A DNA stretch of 64,000 bases from SG8-41 sp035649495 (lineage in GTDB: Bacteria; Pseudomonadota; Gammaproteobacteria; Burkholderiales; SG8-41), in contig DASRJL010000107.1 in NCBI GenBank assembly GCA_035649495.1, positions 34,044 to 98,043 on the forward strand. Direction: 5' to 3'. The notes under the pieces are model-generated. The model was not told where the DNA came from and searched no databases. It was given only the letters and a program-made list of their open reading frames with translations. The position numbers were made by a program, and so were the translations under genes. The number at the start of each line of letters is the position of its first letter. The first letter of the stretch is position 1. Shown one piece after another: positions 16,320 through 23,911 of this stretch.

Positions 16320-17266
16320 CGCTCCCATGATCCGGTAACGACAGCCAGCGTCCGGGGAGGAATGCGCTTCAACGCCGCCGTCTCCCGCTCTTGATTGAGG
16401 GTTGCCGCGAACCGGACGTTCCTGCGGATCTCCTCGAGATACAGGTGCAGTCCGCCGAAGTGATAGCTGCTGTAACGGTGGCTGCCGGCCAGATCCTTGT
16501 CGAGGCGGCGTGCCGCGCTCGCAAAAAACCTCGGCGTTTTCATCACCAGGTCCTCGCCGGACTCGAACACCACGTCCTCCCCGCCGTCGGGAAGACGCTT
16601 GCGCGCGATTCCGCCTGCCACGAACTCGGGATACAGCCGATCGCGGCATTTCTCCAGGTAACAGCGGTCCGCCATCTGCGCGATGATGTCGGCCGAGCCG
16701 AGGAGGCAGCCGAGGCGCCTGTAACGGGTACAAGGCACCGCGATTTCCGCGACCGGAACCTCGTAGCCGGTGAAATGGATCAGGGTCGCCGCCGCTTCGG
16801 CCAGATCGCCCATGCCGATCAACGGGAGGTACGAGCGCAGGAAGCGCGCCCCGCGCGACACGTGCGTGAGCGTCAGCTCGGCGCCGTTGCAGCTCGTCGT
16901 GTCCTCCAGACTGCGCACGTAACCGGCGTCATGGAAGAGCGCGGTAACGATACCAAGGCGGAAGAGCGCCGCGCCGAGGCTTTCCGGTCGCGCCACCGTG
17001 CGCTCGTGCCCCTCCAGCAGCCGTGCCATGGCGAGCGTCACATCGAGCACGTGCTGGATGTCGTGATAGGGCGTGTCGCACGCGTGAAAGCCCGGAAACC
17101 AGCCATTGTAGAGCCGGTCGAGATCATCGAATGCCTGCTTGATCGCGGCGCCGGAGTAGCCGGGATAGAGCCGGGAATAGATCCGCGCGACCTCCGCGCC
17201 GACGGCTGCCGGATTGGTCACGTCGACTTTGCTGGCTACGTCCAGATTATTGCCTTGCCGGTTCAT
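16301..17266 (-). CDS. HD/class-I cyclic-nucleotide-phosphodiesterase-like protein
   Basis: A 321-residue metal-dependent phosphohydrolase. The start at 17266 (MNRQGNNLDV) matches that of its paralogue at 21648. Y67-H68-D-I-Q-H72-V-L-D75 resembles the class I PDE signature YHNxxHAxDV; H112-D113 in ALFHDAGY gives the HD metal ligands, with H164 and D193 (GSADII) as further candidates. About 65 percent identical by eye to the gene at 20647-21648. Small-molecule or cyclic-nucleotide phosphodiesterase activity is inferred, not shown. The C-terminal residues are encoded by a family B repeat. Confidence 0.8.
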   Translation of the reverse strand: MNRQGNNLDVASKVDVTNPAAVGAEVARIYSRLYPGYSGAAIKQAFDDLDRLYNGWFPGFHACDTPYHDIQHVLDVTLAMARLLEGHERTVARPESLGAALFRLGIVTALFHDAGYVRSLEDTTSCNGAELTLTHVSRGARFLRSYLPLIGMGDLAEAAATLIHFTGYEVPVAEIAVPCTRYRRLGCLLGSADIIAQMADRCYLEKCRDRLYPEFVAGGIARKRLPDGGEDVVFESGEDLVMKTPRFFASAARRLDKDLAGSHRYSSYHFGGLHLYLEEIRRNVRFAATLNQERETAALKRIPPRTLAVVTGSWERVTSDE

Positions 17267-17493
17267 CTGACTGCGTTCCAAGGAGGCTCCAGGAACCGGT
17301 CGTCTTCGCAACTTTCATGCCGTGGGCGGCGCCGATGAGCGTCGCTGTCCGGCCGACAGGCGGAGGAGCCCGGGCGCGTATGGGGTTGCCTCCGTCAATA
17401 GGCCGTCGTCGCCCGCTGGCAAGTCGACAGGTGTCGGCCGGGTTTTTCAATCAGCGCCGTCGCTTAGTGACTTGCGGATGGCTGCGAGGCGCC

Positions 17494-17518
17494 GTAACAT
17501 GTTACGTGACATGTTGCG
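17494..17518 (+). promoter_or_regulatory. Operator candidate of the toxin-antitoxin operon
   Basis: The perfect 12-base palindrome GTAACATGTTAC (17494-17505) is followed immediately by a second, imperfect copy GTGACATGTTGC. It lies 10 bases ahead of the antitoxin start, the usual place for autorepression by an antitoxin or its complex. Confidence 0.6.
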
Positions 17519-17527
17519 AGGCTTGCC

Positions 17528-17749
17528 ATGAAGGCTTTGAAGGCACACGAACGCATGCGCGGCTACCGCGCCCGGCAGAGGGCTGCAGGCATGCGCCTCG
17601 TCCAGTTGTGGCTGCCGGACACGCGCTCGAAGCGCTTTGCCGCGGAGTGCCGGCGCCAATCCCGGCTGCTGAAGGGCGATGCGGCGGAGGTACAGGCGCT
17701 CGAGTTCATCGAGCAGGCGGGAGCGTGGACCGACGATGCGTCGAGGTGA
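17528..17749 (+). CDS. Antitoxin, MazE-like (DUF3018 type)
   Basis: A 73-residue protein matching the DUF3018/MazE-like antitoxins: basic N-terminal part (MRGYRARQRAAGMRLVQLWLPD) expected to form the DNA-binding element, then the conserved FAAECRRQSRLL helix and an acidic tail that would bind the toxin. It overlaps the toxin gene by 14 bases. A palindromic operator candidate lies just upstream. Confidence 0.85.
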   Translation: MKALKAHERMRGYRARQRAAGMRLVQLWLPDTRSKRFAAECRRQSRLLKGDAAEVQALEFIEQAGAWTDDASR

Positions 17750-18059
17750 TCTCGTAACGGTCGCAGCGCCGGGCGACTTCGGCAAGCCGCGACCCGCGCT
17801 GGTCGTTCAGTCCGATCTGTTCGAGGAACTGCCGAGCGTAACGCTGTGCCTTGTCACCAGCGCCCTGCGCAATGCGCCCATTTTCCGCATTACGGTCGAC
17901 CCGTCACCGGAAAACGGCCTGCAGCGCATCTCCCAGATCCAGGTGGACAAGAGCTTGACGGTGGCGCGTGAACGGGTGGGGAGAATCATCGGCCGGCTCG
18001 ACGACGCTACCCTGCTCAAGGTCAATCGCTCGCTCGCGGTTTTTCTGGGGATAGCCTGA
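17736..18059 (+). CDS. MazF/PemK-family toxin (endoribonuclease)
   Basis: A 107-residue MazF/PemK-fold protein. The ATG at 17736 lies inside the antitoxin gene, so the two are translationally coupled. It shows the family's RRGDLVTVAAPGDFGKPRPALVVQ opening, in which R and the PRPALVVQ strand are typical, and SQIQVDKSLTV in the middle. MazF toxins cut mRNA at short motifs when the antitoxin is degraded. An intact reading frame suggests a functional pair. Confidence 0.85.
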   Translation: MRRGDLVTVAAPGDFGKPRPALVVQSDLFEELPSVTLCLVTSALRNAPIFRITVDPSPENGLQRISQIQVDKSLTVARERVGRIIGRLDDATLLKVNRSLAVFLGIA

Positions 18060-18103
18060 ACCTCACTCGTACCCGAAGAGGCTTGCACGCCGAGCGGGCC
18101 GCT

Positions 18104-18463
18104 TCACTCGCTCAACACCTTGTCCGCCCATTCGATCAGCTGCACGAGAATCGCGGGATTGGCGAAGGACGCGTTCTTTCCCGCGAGGTCTGATTCGAGG
18201 ACTCCACGAGCCCTCGAGCAGGCGCCTCAGACGTGGACAGGCACGTGGAGCGTCACGGTCGTTCGCAGGATTTCCGCGAGCGGTGGCCAGCCCACGGGCA
18301 CGACGGCCGCCGCTACGGGATCGCGCATGAGGGACACGGCCTCACCCAGAATGAAGATCTGGGCGTCGTGGCCTGCTTCCGCGAGAGCATTCGCATGCAG
18401 GAACGGGAATGCCGCCTTGGTCGGGTCGTCGGAGCCCCATGCGCTCTTCACAAGTACCTTCAT
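18104..18463 (-). CDS. DsrE-family protein with in-frame UGA (predicted selenoprotein)
   Basis: A 119-residue DsrE-fold protein if the UGA at 18229-18227 is read through. Codons 1-78 give the family N-terminus (MKVLVKSAWGSDDPTKA, HANALAEAGH, FILGEAVSLM, VPVGWPPLAEIL) and end in PVHV. The UGA follows at codon 79, and the same frame continues GACSRARGVLESDLAGKNA to an ordinary TGA at 18106-18104. DsrE relatives have VCGACSRARG at this site, so the UGA replaces a conserved redox Cys. A SECIS-like hairpin lies 9 bases after the UGA (18195-18217). A standard caller would report only a 78-residue truncated product. DsrE-fold proteins transfer sulfur or have related redox roles. Without Sec machinery it would be a pseudogene. 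Confidence 0.82.
18195..18217 (-). promoter_or_regulatory. Candidate bacterial SECIS element (DsrE-like gene)
   Basis: On the minus strand TCGAGGGCTC pairs with GAGTCCTCGA over 10 bp, including one G-U pair, closing a GUG loop. The loop begins 19 bases after the UGA and its first base is G. These agree with the general bacterial SECIS rules: a stem-loop downstream of UGA, the apical loop roughly 16-37 bases away, and a G in the first two loop bases. Confidence 0.75.
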
Positions 18464-18479
18464 GACGGGTTCTCATAGA

Positions 18480-18607
18480 AAGGATGAAGGATGAACGTGG
18501 AAGGATGACCTGCTGACTGCAAGGATGAAGGATGAACGTGGAAGGATGACCTGTTTTTCAAGCTGCTACATCAACCGGGTCAGCCTTCATTCTTCCACGT
18601 TCCACGT
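18480..18607. repeat. AAGGATGAACGTGG repeat with inverted arm (family D, copy 1)
   Basis: An exact 33-base direct repeat occurs at 18480-18512 and 18521-18553 (built from AAGGATGA and ACGTGG words), followed at 18581-18607 by the inverted form CTTCATTCTTCCACGTTCC. It lies between the amidohydrolase stop (18632) and the start of the DsrE-like gene (18463). A second array of the family is at 61815-61913. Confidence 0.85.
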
Positions 18608-18631
18608 TAGGCGGCAAAGCCGCCGGCGCTG

Positions 18632-19435
18632 TCAGGCGGGCAGCTTCCATCCGATCCAGTTGCACAGCGCCCGGCCCATGATCAGCTCCTTGTCCTTCGC
18701 GGAGAGCCACGGCAGCTCCTCCGTGAACATCGTCACGCAGTTCTTCCACGAGGTCGGCATGCGCGTGATGTCGGTGCCCCAGAACAGGCGCTCGGGCCCG
18801 AAGGCATCGTAGAGCTTGCGGATGTGCCCGTGGATGTCGCGATACGGATACGCCTCGCCCGAGTAGCTTGGCCCGCCGGTGGCCTTCAGCGCAACGTTGG
18901 GGCATTTCGCCGTCGCGAGAAGGGCGGGCAGGTGCGACCACGCCTTGTCCGGCCGTCCGTAGTGATCGATGATCAGCTTCAGCCCCGGGTGGCGTTGCGC
19001 GATCTGCGGGACCGCCTGCAGCAGGTTTTCCCCGATCAGGGCGACCGGCATGCCGGCGCGCTCGGCCGCGGGCCACAACCAGTCGAGGCTCCCATCCGTG
19101 AGCCAGGTCTTCTGGTGCGGCTGATTAAGTGCGTAGCGCAGTCCCAGCACCCCCGGCTGGCCCTTCACCCGGTCTATTCCCGTTTTGCTGTCCGGCTTGT
19201 CGAGGGGGAAGTTGGCGAGGATCGCGAACCGGTTGGGGTACTTGCGCGCGGCCTCGACGGCGAGCGCGTTGGAGTTCGGATCCCAGCTGGGCGGGTGAAT
19301 CACGGCCGCGCTGACGCCGCCCTCATCCATCTCCTTCAGTACATCCTCGGCGGTGAAGTCGAGGATCTGGCGATGGCCGGGATTGGCCGGTTTGTGGCCG
19401 GTCCAGATGTGGATCTGTGCGTCTACGATCAGCAT
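18632..19435 (-). CDS. Amidohydrolase-2 family protein
   Basis: A 267-residue amidohydrolase-2 TIM barrel. The first strand is DAQIHIW, with Gln at the first His position of HxH, as in several subgroups. IIDHYGRP supplies the strand-6 His and FWGTDITRMP carries the catalytic Asp, so unlike the protein at 379 the metal site is largely kept. Likely action is hydrolysis or decarboxylation of a cyclic or lactone substrate. It lies downstream of a Bug gene on the same strand. Confidence 0.88.
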   Translation of the reverse strand: MLIVDAQIHIWTGHKPANPGHRQILDFTAEDVLKEMDEGGVSAAVIHPPSWDPNSNALAVEAARKYPNRFAILANFPLDKPDSKTGIDRVKGQPGVLGLRYALNQPHQKTWLTDGSLDWLWPAAERAGMPVALIGENLLQAVPQIAQRHPGLKLIIDHYGRPDKAWSHLPALLATAKCPNVALKATGGPSYSGEAYPYRDIHGHIRKLYDAFGPERLFWGTDITRMPTSWKNCVTMFTEELPWLSAKDKELIMGRALCNWIGWKLPA

Positions 19436-19452
19436 GCGTTGTCTCCTTTGCT

Positions 19453-19515
19453 ATGAGCCATGAGCTATGAGCCGTCAGCCCTCACTGGTCACTGGTCACT
19501 GGTTACCGGTCACTC
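19453..19515. repeat. Mixed tandem repeats: ATGAGCY words and GGTCACT (family B)
   Basis: GAGCCATGAGCTATGAGCC at 19456-19474, then CACTGGTCACTGGTCACTGG and GGTTACCGGTCACT to 19515. The array reaches the TGA stop of the Bug gene, which ends at 19510. Confidence 0.75.
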
Positions 19516-20490
19516 GGCGCGGATGTTTGCCGCGCGGACGACCTTCGCCCAGCGCTTGATGTCCTCGCGTATCTCCGCGGCGAACTGATCGGGTGTATTG
19601 CCCACCGGCTCGATGCCGGTGGCCGCGAACCGCTCGCGCAGGTCGGGCTGGGCGAGCGCCTTCACGACCTCGGCGTGGAGCTTCGCGATGACTTCGCGCG
19701 GCGTGCCGGCCGGCGCCAGCAGGGCGTACCAGGAGGCGAGGATCATCGGGGGGCCGCCCGATTCGACCATGGTCGGAATCTCGGGCGCGATGGGCGAGCG
19801 CTTCTCCGCGGCGATGCCCATCGCCCGCAGCTTGCCCGCCTTGATGTGCGGCAGCGTGGCCTGTATGGAGTCGAACGCGACCATCACGTGCCCGCCCATG
19901 ATGTCGATCAGCATGGGGAAGCTGCCCTTGAACGGCACGTGGGTCAGCTTGATGCCGGTCAACTGCGAGAAATATTCGCCGCCGACGTGATTGATGCCGC
20001 CGTAGCCCGGTGAGCCGAGCGTCAGCTCGCCGGGCCGGCGTTTCGCCAGCGCCACCAGCTCGCGCGCGTTGCGCGCTGCGAGCGAGGGATGCGTCACCAG
20101 CACGAACGACGCGCTGGCGATGCTCGTGACGGGCGCCAGGTCGCGCAACGAATCGAAAGGCAGCTTGGCGTAGGTGCTCGGGTTGATCGTGATCGTGCCG
20201 GTCGTCGCCCCCAGCAGCGTATAACCGTCGGGAGGAGATTTCGCGGCGATTTCCGTGCCGATGACGCCGGCCGCGCCGGGCCGGTTGTCGAGGACGAAGC
20301 TCTGCTTCAGGCTCTCGCTCATCTTCTGCAGCGTGGGGCGCAGGACGAGATCGAGACCGCCGCCAGGCGCGAACGGATTGATGACACGCACCGGTCGCGC
20401 GGGGTAGTTCTGGGCGATGGCCGGAGCGAGCGCGGCGCAGCCGGCCCAAACGACGACTGCGGTCCTCAACGCGATTGCGAACGAGCGCAC
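19510..20490 (-). CDS. Bug/TctC-family substrate-binding protein
   Basis: A 326-residue exported solute-binding protein. A signal peptide ends near PAIAQ; the mature start is NYPARPVRVINPFAPGGGLD, followed by NRPGAAGVIGTE, PPDGYTLL and THVPFKGS. The final AKVVRAANIRAE is followed by the stop, which lies inside a family B repeat. It is probably transcribed ahead of the amidohydrolase at 18632. Confidence 0.95.
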   Translation of the reverse strand: MRSFAIALRTAVVVWAGCAALAPAIAQNYPARPVRVINPFAPGGGLDLVLRPTLQKMSESLKQSFVLDNRPGAAGVIGTEIAAKSPPDGYTLLGATTGTITINPSTYAKLPFDSLRDLAPVTSIASASFVLVTHPSLAARNARELVALAKRRPGELTLGSPGYGGINHVGGEYFSQLTGIKLTHVPFKGSFPMLIDIMGGHVMVAFDSIQATLPHIKAGKLRAMGIAAEKRSPIAPEIPTMVESGGPPMILASWYALLAPAGTPREVIAKLHAEVVKALAQPDLRERFAATGIEPVGNTPDQFAAEIREDIKRWAKVVRAANIRAE

Positions 20491-20527
20491 CGTGCCCCCC
20501 TCCCGATTCCGCGAGGTATTCTACGGC

Positions 20528-20643
20528 AGTGATCAGGAGCCAGGATCCAGGATTCGGAGGCGACCGTGGTTGGGCAGGTCTGCCCAATCAACAACCAGGG
20601 GGCAATACGCTGAATCCTGACTCCCGAATCCCGAATCCTGCGT
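20528..20643. repeat. GAATCCTG/CAGGATTC repeats (family E)
   Basis: The left part GATCAGGAGCCAGGATCC with AGGATTCGGA (20530-20560) and the right part AATCCTGACTCCCGAATCCC with GAATCCTGCG (20612-20643) are complementary in type and could form an imperfect hairpin around a short AACAACCAGG-containing spacer. No gene is seen here. Confidence 0.65.
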
Positions 20644-20646
20644 TTG

Positions 20647-21648
20647 TCAGGCGGCGCGGACCTCGGACTGGGCTGCCGGACTCTTGACAGAGGAGGAGGG
20701 GGATTCCTGCAACTCGGAAGCGCCGACCAGTGTGCTGGGAGGGACGCGCTTCAACGCGGACGTGTCCTCATCCTGCCCGATCGCTTCGGCGAACCGGACG
20801 TTCCTGTGGATTTCCGCGACGTACGGATTCTCTCCACCGAAATGACGACCGCCGTAGTGGTAGGTGGAGCCGAACTCCTTGTCCAGGCGGTGCACCGCCG
20901 CCTCGAAGAACTTGGGCGTTTTCTTCACGAGGTCATCACCGGATTCGAAAACGACGTCTTCCTGGCCGTCCGGCAGGCGCTTGCGCGCAATGCCGCCCGC
21001 GACGAATTCGGGATAGAGCCGGTCGCGGCATTTCTCCAGGTAACAGCGGTCGGCCATCTGCGCAATGATGTCCGCCGAGCCGAGCAAGGTCCCGAGCAGC
21101 CGGTAGCGCAGCGAAGGAACCCGGATATTCGCGACGGGAATCTCGAAGCCGGTGAAATGGATCAGGCCCGCGGCGGCCTCGGCCATGTCGCCCATTCCGA
21201 TCTGCGGCAGGTACGAACGCAGAAAGTGCGAGCCGCGCGAAACATGCGTGAGTGTAAGCTCGGCCCCGTTGCGGTGTTCCGTGTCGTTCTGTGCGCGCAG
21301 GTAGCCGACGTCGTGGAACAGGGCGGTGACGATTCCAAGGCGAAAGAGGGGTGCACCGAACCGTTTCCAGCCCGTTTCCATGCGCTCGTACCCGTCCATC
21401 AACCGTGCCATGGCCAGCGTCACGTCGAGCACGTGCTGGATGTCGTGATAGGGTGTGTCGCAGGCGTGATAGTCGCGGCAGGCGCCGCGGTACAGCGAGG
21501 CGAAATCGGCGAATGCCCGGTCGATCGCGCCGGCGGAAGAGCCGGGATACAGCTCGACGTAAATCCGCGCGACCTCGTCACTGACGTCCGCGGGATTGGT
21601 TACGTCGACGCTGTTGGATACGTCCAGGTTGTTGCCGTAACGATTCAT
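20647..21648 (-). CDS. HD/class-I cyclic-nucleotide-phosphodiesterase-like protein, paralogue
   Basis: A 333-residue paralogue of the protein at 16301-17266, sharing MNR-x-GNNLDV, YHDIQHVLDVTLAMARL, ALFHD, ELTLTHVSRG, LLGSADIIAQMADRCYLEK and ARKLPDG-type segments. The same metal residues are present. It differs by a C-terminal tail rich in Ser and Pro. The two copies are on the same strand, 3.4 kb apart, with an amidohydrolase, a Bug gene, the DsrE-like gene and a toxin-antitoxin pair between. Confidence 0.8.
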   Translation of the reverse strand: MNRYGNNLDVSNSVDVTNPADVSDEVARIYVELYPGSSAGAIDRAFADFASLYRGACRDYHACDTPYHDIQHVLDVTLAMARLMDGYERMETGWKRFGAPLFRLGIVTALFHDVGYLRAQNDTEHRNGAELTLTHVSRGSHFLRSYLPQIGMGDMAEAAAGLIHFTGFEIPVANIRVPSLRYRLLGTLLGSADIIAQMADRCYLEKCRDRLYPEFVAGGIARKRLPDGQEDVVFESGDDLVKKTPKFFEAAVHRLDKEFGSTYHYGGRHFGGENPYVAEIHRNVRFAEAIGQDEDTSALKRVPPSTLVGASELQESPSSSVKSPAAQSEVRAA

Positions 21649-21886
21649 CTGCGAAGCTCTTCGTTCTCTGCAAACCCTGCGACGAATGTCCATGGGACAT
21701 CGCGGCGCAGCATGGAGTTCAACGCGCTGTTTTAAGTCGGATTTGACATTAGCTCGCGCGGCTCATGGCCGCGTGCGAAATTAGATCACGCAAGTCCGGT
21801 TGCTGATATCTCCCAGCGTGACATAAGTCACTTTTTGAAGCGGCCGTACGAGAAAATCGACACGCCGACAAGGATCAACGACGCCC

Positions 21887-22633
21887 GTGGAATCCCTGGG
21901 GTTCATCCAGCTTACATTCGCTGCGCTCGTCGTCGTGGTCGCGTACGCCGTGCGCGGCGGCGCGGGGTTCGGCGGCCAGGCGGTCGCCGTCCCACTGCTC
22001 GCGTTGATCCTTCCTCTGCAGGTCGTGCTGGCGGCCATCGTCGTGCTCACCGTGCTGTCGTCGGTCGGGCATCTGCGGCGGGACTGGTCGAAGATCGACT
22101 GGCGGGAGATCCGGCTGCTGCTGCCGTACTCGGTGATCGGCGTCCTTGCGGGGATTTTTCTGCTCGAGCGCCTGGATGTGCGCGTGCTGACGCGGGCGTT
22201 CGGAGTCTTCGTGATGTTCTATGCGTGTTTCGCGCTGGCGACCGCGTCGCGGCCGTTACGGGTTCCCCGGCGCGCCCTGTATCCGGTGGGCGCGATATTG
22301 AGCACGCTCGCGGGGGCAGCGGGAGCCACGTTCGGCGCGGCCGCGGGACCGCTGTACGTCATCTACTTCAGCGCGCGGCAGCTCGAAAGGGACGCGTTTC
22401 GCGTGACGATCACCGCGATACTGCAGATCCAGGGATGCCTGCGCATCGCGGGCTATGCGCAGCTCGGATTCTTCGACTACACCACCGCGATACTCGTTGC
22501 CGCCGGGCTGCCGCTGATGCTGCTCGGCGCCGCCATCGGCCACTGGCTGGTGGGCCACCTCGATCAGCGCTGGTTCAACCTCGGCGTCAGCGCGCTGCTC
22601 CTTTTGTGCGGCGCGGCTCTTTTTTTCAAGTAA
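21887..22633 (+). CDS. TauE/SafE-family membrane transporter (sulfite exporter-like)
   Basis: A 248-residue integral membrane protein with about eight hydrophobic segments. The TauE/SafE signatures are RGGAGFGGQAVAVPLL near the N-terminus and the internal repeat GAAGATFGAAAGPLYVIYF. The start is a GTG at 21887 with AAGGAT upstream. Such proteins export sulfite, sulfonates or organic anions. It is convergent with the next gene. Confidence 0.85.
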   Translation: MESLGFIQLTFAALVVVVAYAVRGGAGFGGQAVAVPLLALILPLQVVLAAIVVLTVLSSVGHLRRDWSKIDWREIRLLLPYSVIGVLAGIFLLERLDVRVLTRAFGVFVMFYACFALATASRPLRVPRRALYPVGAILSTLAGAAGATFGAAAGPLYVIYFSARQLERDAFRVTITAILQIQGCLRIAGYAQLGFFDYTTAILVAAGLPLMLLGAAIGHWLVGHLDQRWFNLGVSALLLLCGAALFFK

Positions 22634-22650
22634 GAATCTGCAGTCTGTCC

Positions 22651-22875
22651 TTACTTGCTGGCCTGGCGATTGAGAAAGCGAATGAACAACGCGATGCCCA
22701 GGAACAGCACCGCGCCGCCGCCCGCTCCTCCCACCAGCATCATCGCCAGGTCGGCGATGGGGGTCCCGGCAAGACTACCCTGAAAGTACAGGTTCATCAG
22801 GATGACGAGCGGCCCGACGGCCGCGCCGTTGGCCGCGGCCTTCGAGAGGCTCCATCCGGGGGGGCTTGCGGGCAT
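22651..22875 (-). CDS. Small two-helix membrane protein next to a Bug gene
   Basis: A 74-residue protein. The ATG at 22875 starts two bases after the stop of the Bug gene. Two hydrophobic segments (about residues 17-33 and 41-66) end in a basic RFLNRQASK tail. Its size and topology suggest a small accessory membrane subunit, but it does not clearly resemble TctB, which is larger with four helices. Function unknown. Confidence 0.65.
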   Translation of the reverse strand: MPASPPGWSLSKAAANGAAVGPLVILMNLYFQGSLAGTPIADLAMMLVGGAGGGAVLFLGIALFIRFLNRQASK

Positions 22876-22877
22876 GC

Positions 22878-23870
22878 TCACTTCGCGACGGCGTCCGGCT
22901 TGACCATGCCCAGCTCGGTGAGCATTCGGCGCTCCAGCTCTTCGTCCCGCGCCAGCAATTCGCGCATGGGCTGCGATTTCCGGAAATCCGCTTCCAGCGC
23001 GTCCGCGTCGATCATGCCCTGCCACGCCGGATGCTTGAAGGTGCGCTCGAGCAGTTCTTCCCAGTACGCGATCTGCGCCGGCGCGAGGCCTTTCGGCCCC
23101 ATGATCGCCGTCCAGTTGCCGAAGACGACGTCGTAGCCCTGCTCCCTGAAGGTGGACACGCCGGGCAGCGCTGCCGGGCGCTTCGCCGTGGCGACTCCCA
23201 GTATGCGCATGGCGCCGGACTTGTGATGCGGCACCAGGGCATCCACCGACGCCGATATGGCCTGGATGTGACCGCCCAGCAGGTTGGTGATCGACTCGGC
23301 GGAGCCGCTGAACGTGACGATCTTGAGCTTGCGCGCGTCGCTCCCCCCCAGCTTGGCGAGCTGCACCATCATCATGTGGGACGGACCGCCGCGCGTGCTG
23401 CCGACCGAGGTCGTGATCGACTGCGGATCGGTCTTCAACTGCTCCGCGAGATCCCGCGCCGTTTTCATGGGAGAGTCCGTGCGCACGGCGATTGCGTTCG
23501 GCTCGTTGGCCATCACGGCGAGCGGCGTCAGCTCGGTGTAGTGGAGTGTGCTTCGTCCGAGTATGTGGTTGGTCAGCACTCCCTTGCGCACTACCGCGAT
23601 ATAGTGGCCGTCACCGGCGTGCTGGGAGACGTAGGTGTAGGCGAGGGCGCCGCCGCCGCCGGGCTTGTTCAACACGTTGACGTTTTCCAGCCATTTCGCT
23701 TCCCGCCAGATCTTCTGCATCAGGCGCGCGGTCCTGTCGTTCCCGCCGCCCGGCGCGGACAGCACGACGAATTCGACCGGCTTCTCGGGCTTCCATGCGC
23801 TTTGCGCGAACGCAGGCGGGGATGCCGCGAGCGCGACAACCGTCATGAGCGTCGCGCCGAGATTGTTCAT
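22878..23870 (-). CDS. Bug/TctC-family substrate-binding protein (divergent)
   Basis: A 330-residue solute-binding protein with a signal peptide ending near AFAQ. It is a divergent Bug: the opening is KPVEFVVLSAPGGGNDRTARLM, then NKPGGGGALA, TSVGSTRGGPSH and ATAKRPAALPGVSTFREQG. The start at 23870 is preferred to the upstream GTG/ATG frame because it opens directly on the signal sequence. The adjacent 74-residue membrane protein makes this the only Bug gene in the window with a possible membrane partner. Confidence 0.88.
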   Translation of the reverse strand: MNNLGATLMTVVALAASPPAFAQSAWKPEKPVEFVVLSAPGGGNDRTARLMQKIWREAKWLENVNVLNKPGGGGALAYTYVSQHAGDGHYIAVVRKGVLTNHILGRSTLHYTELTPLAVMANEPNAIAVRTDSPMKTARDLAEQLKTDPQSITTSVGSTRGGPSHMMMVQLAKLGGSDARKLKIVTFSGSAESITNLLGGHIQAISASVDALVPHHKSGAMRILGVATAKRPAALPGVSTFREQGYDVVFGNWTAIMGPKGLAPAQIAYWEELLERTFKHPAWQGMIDADALEADFRKSQPMRELLARDEELERRMLTELGMVKPDAVAK

Positions 23871-23911
23871 CGTCCCGGGCCCCGGAATCCCTGGTTCCAA
23901 GCTCCCGGCCC

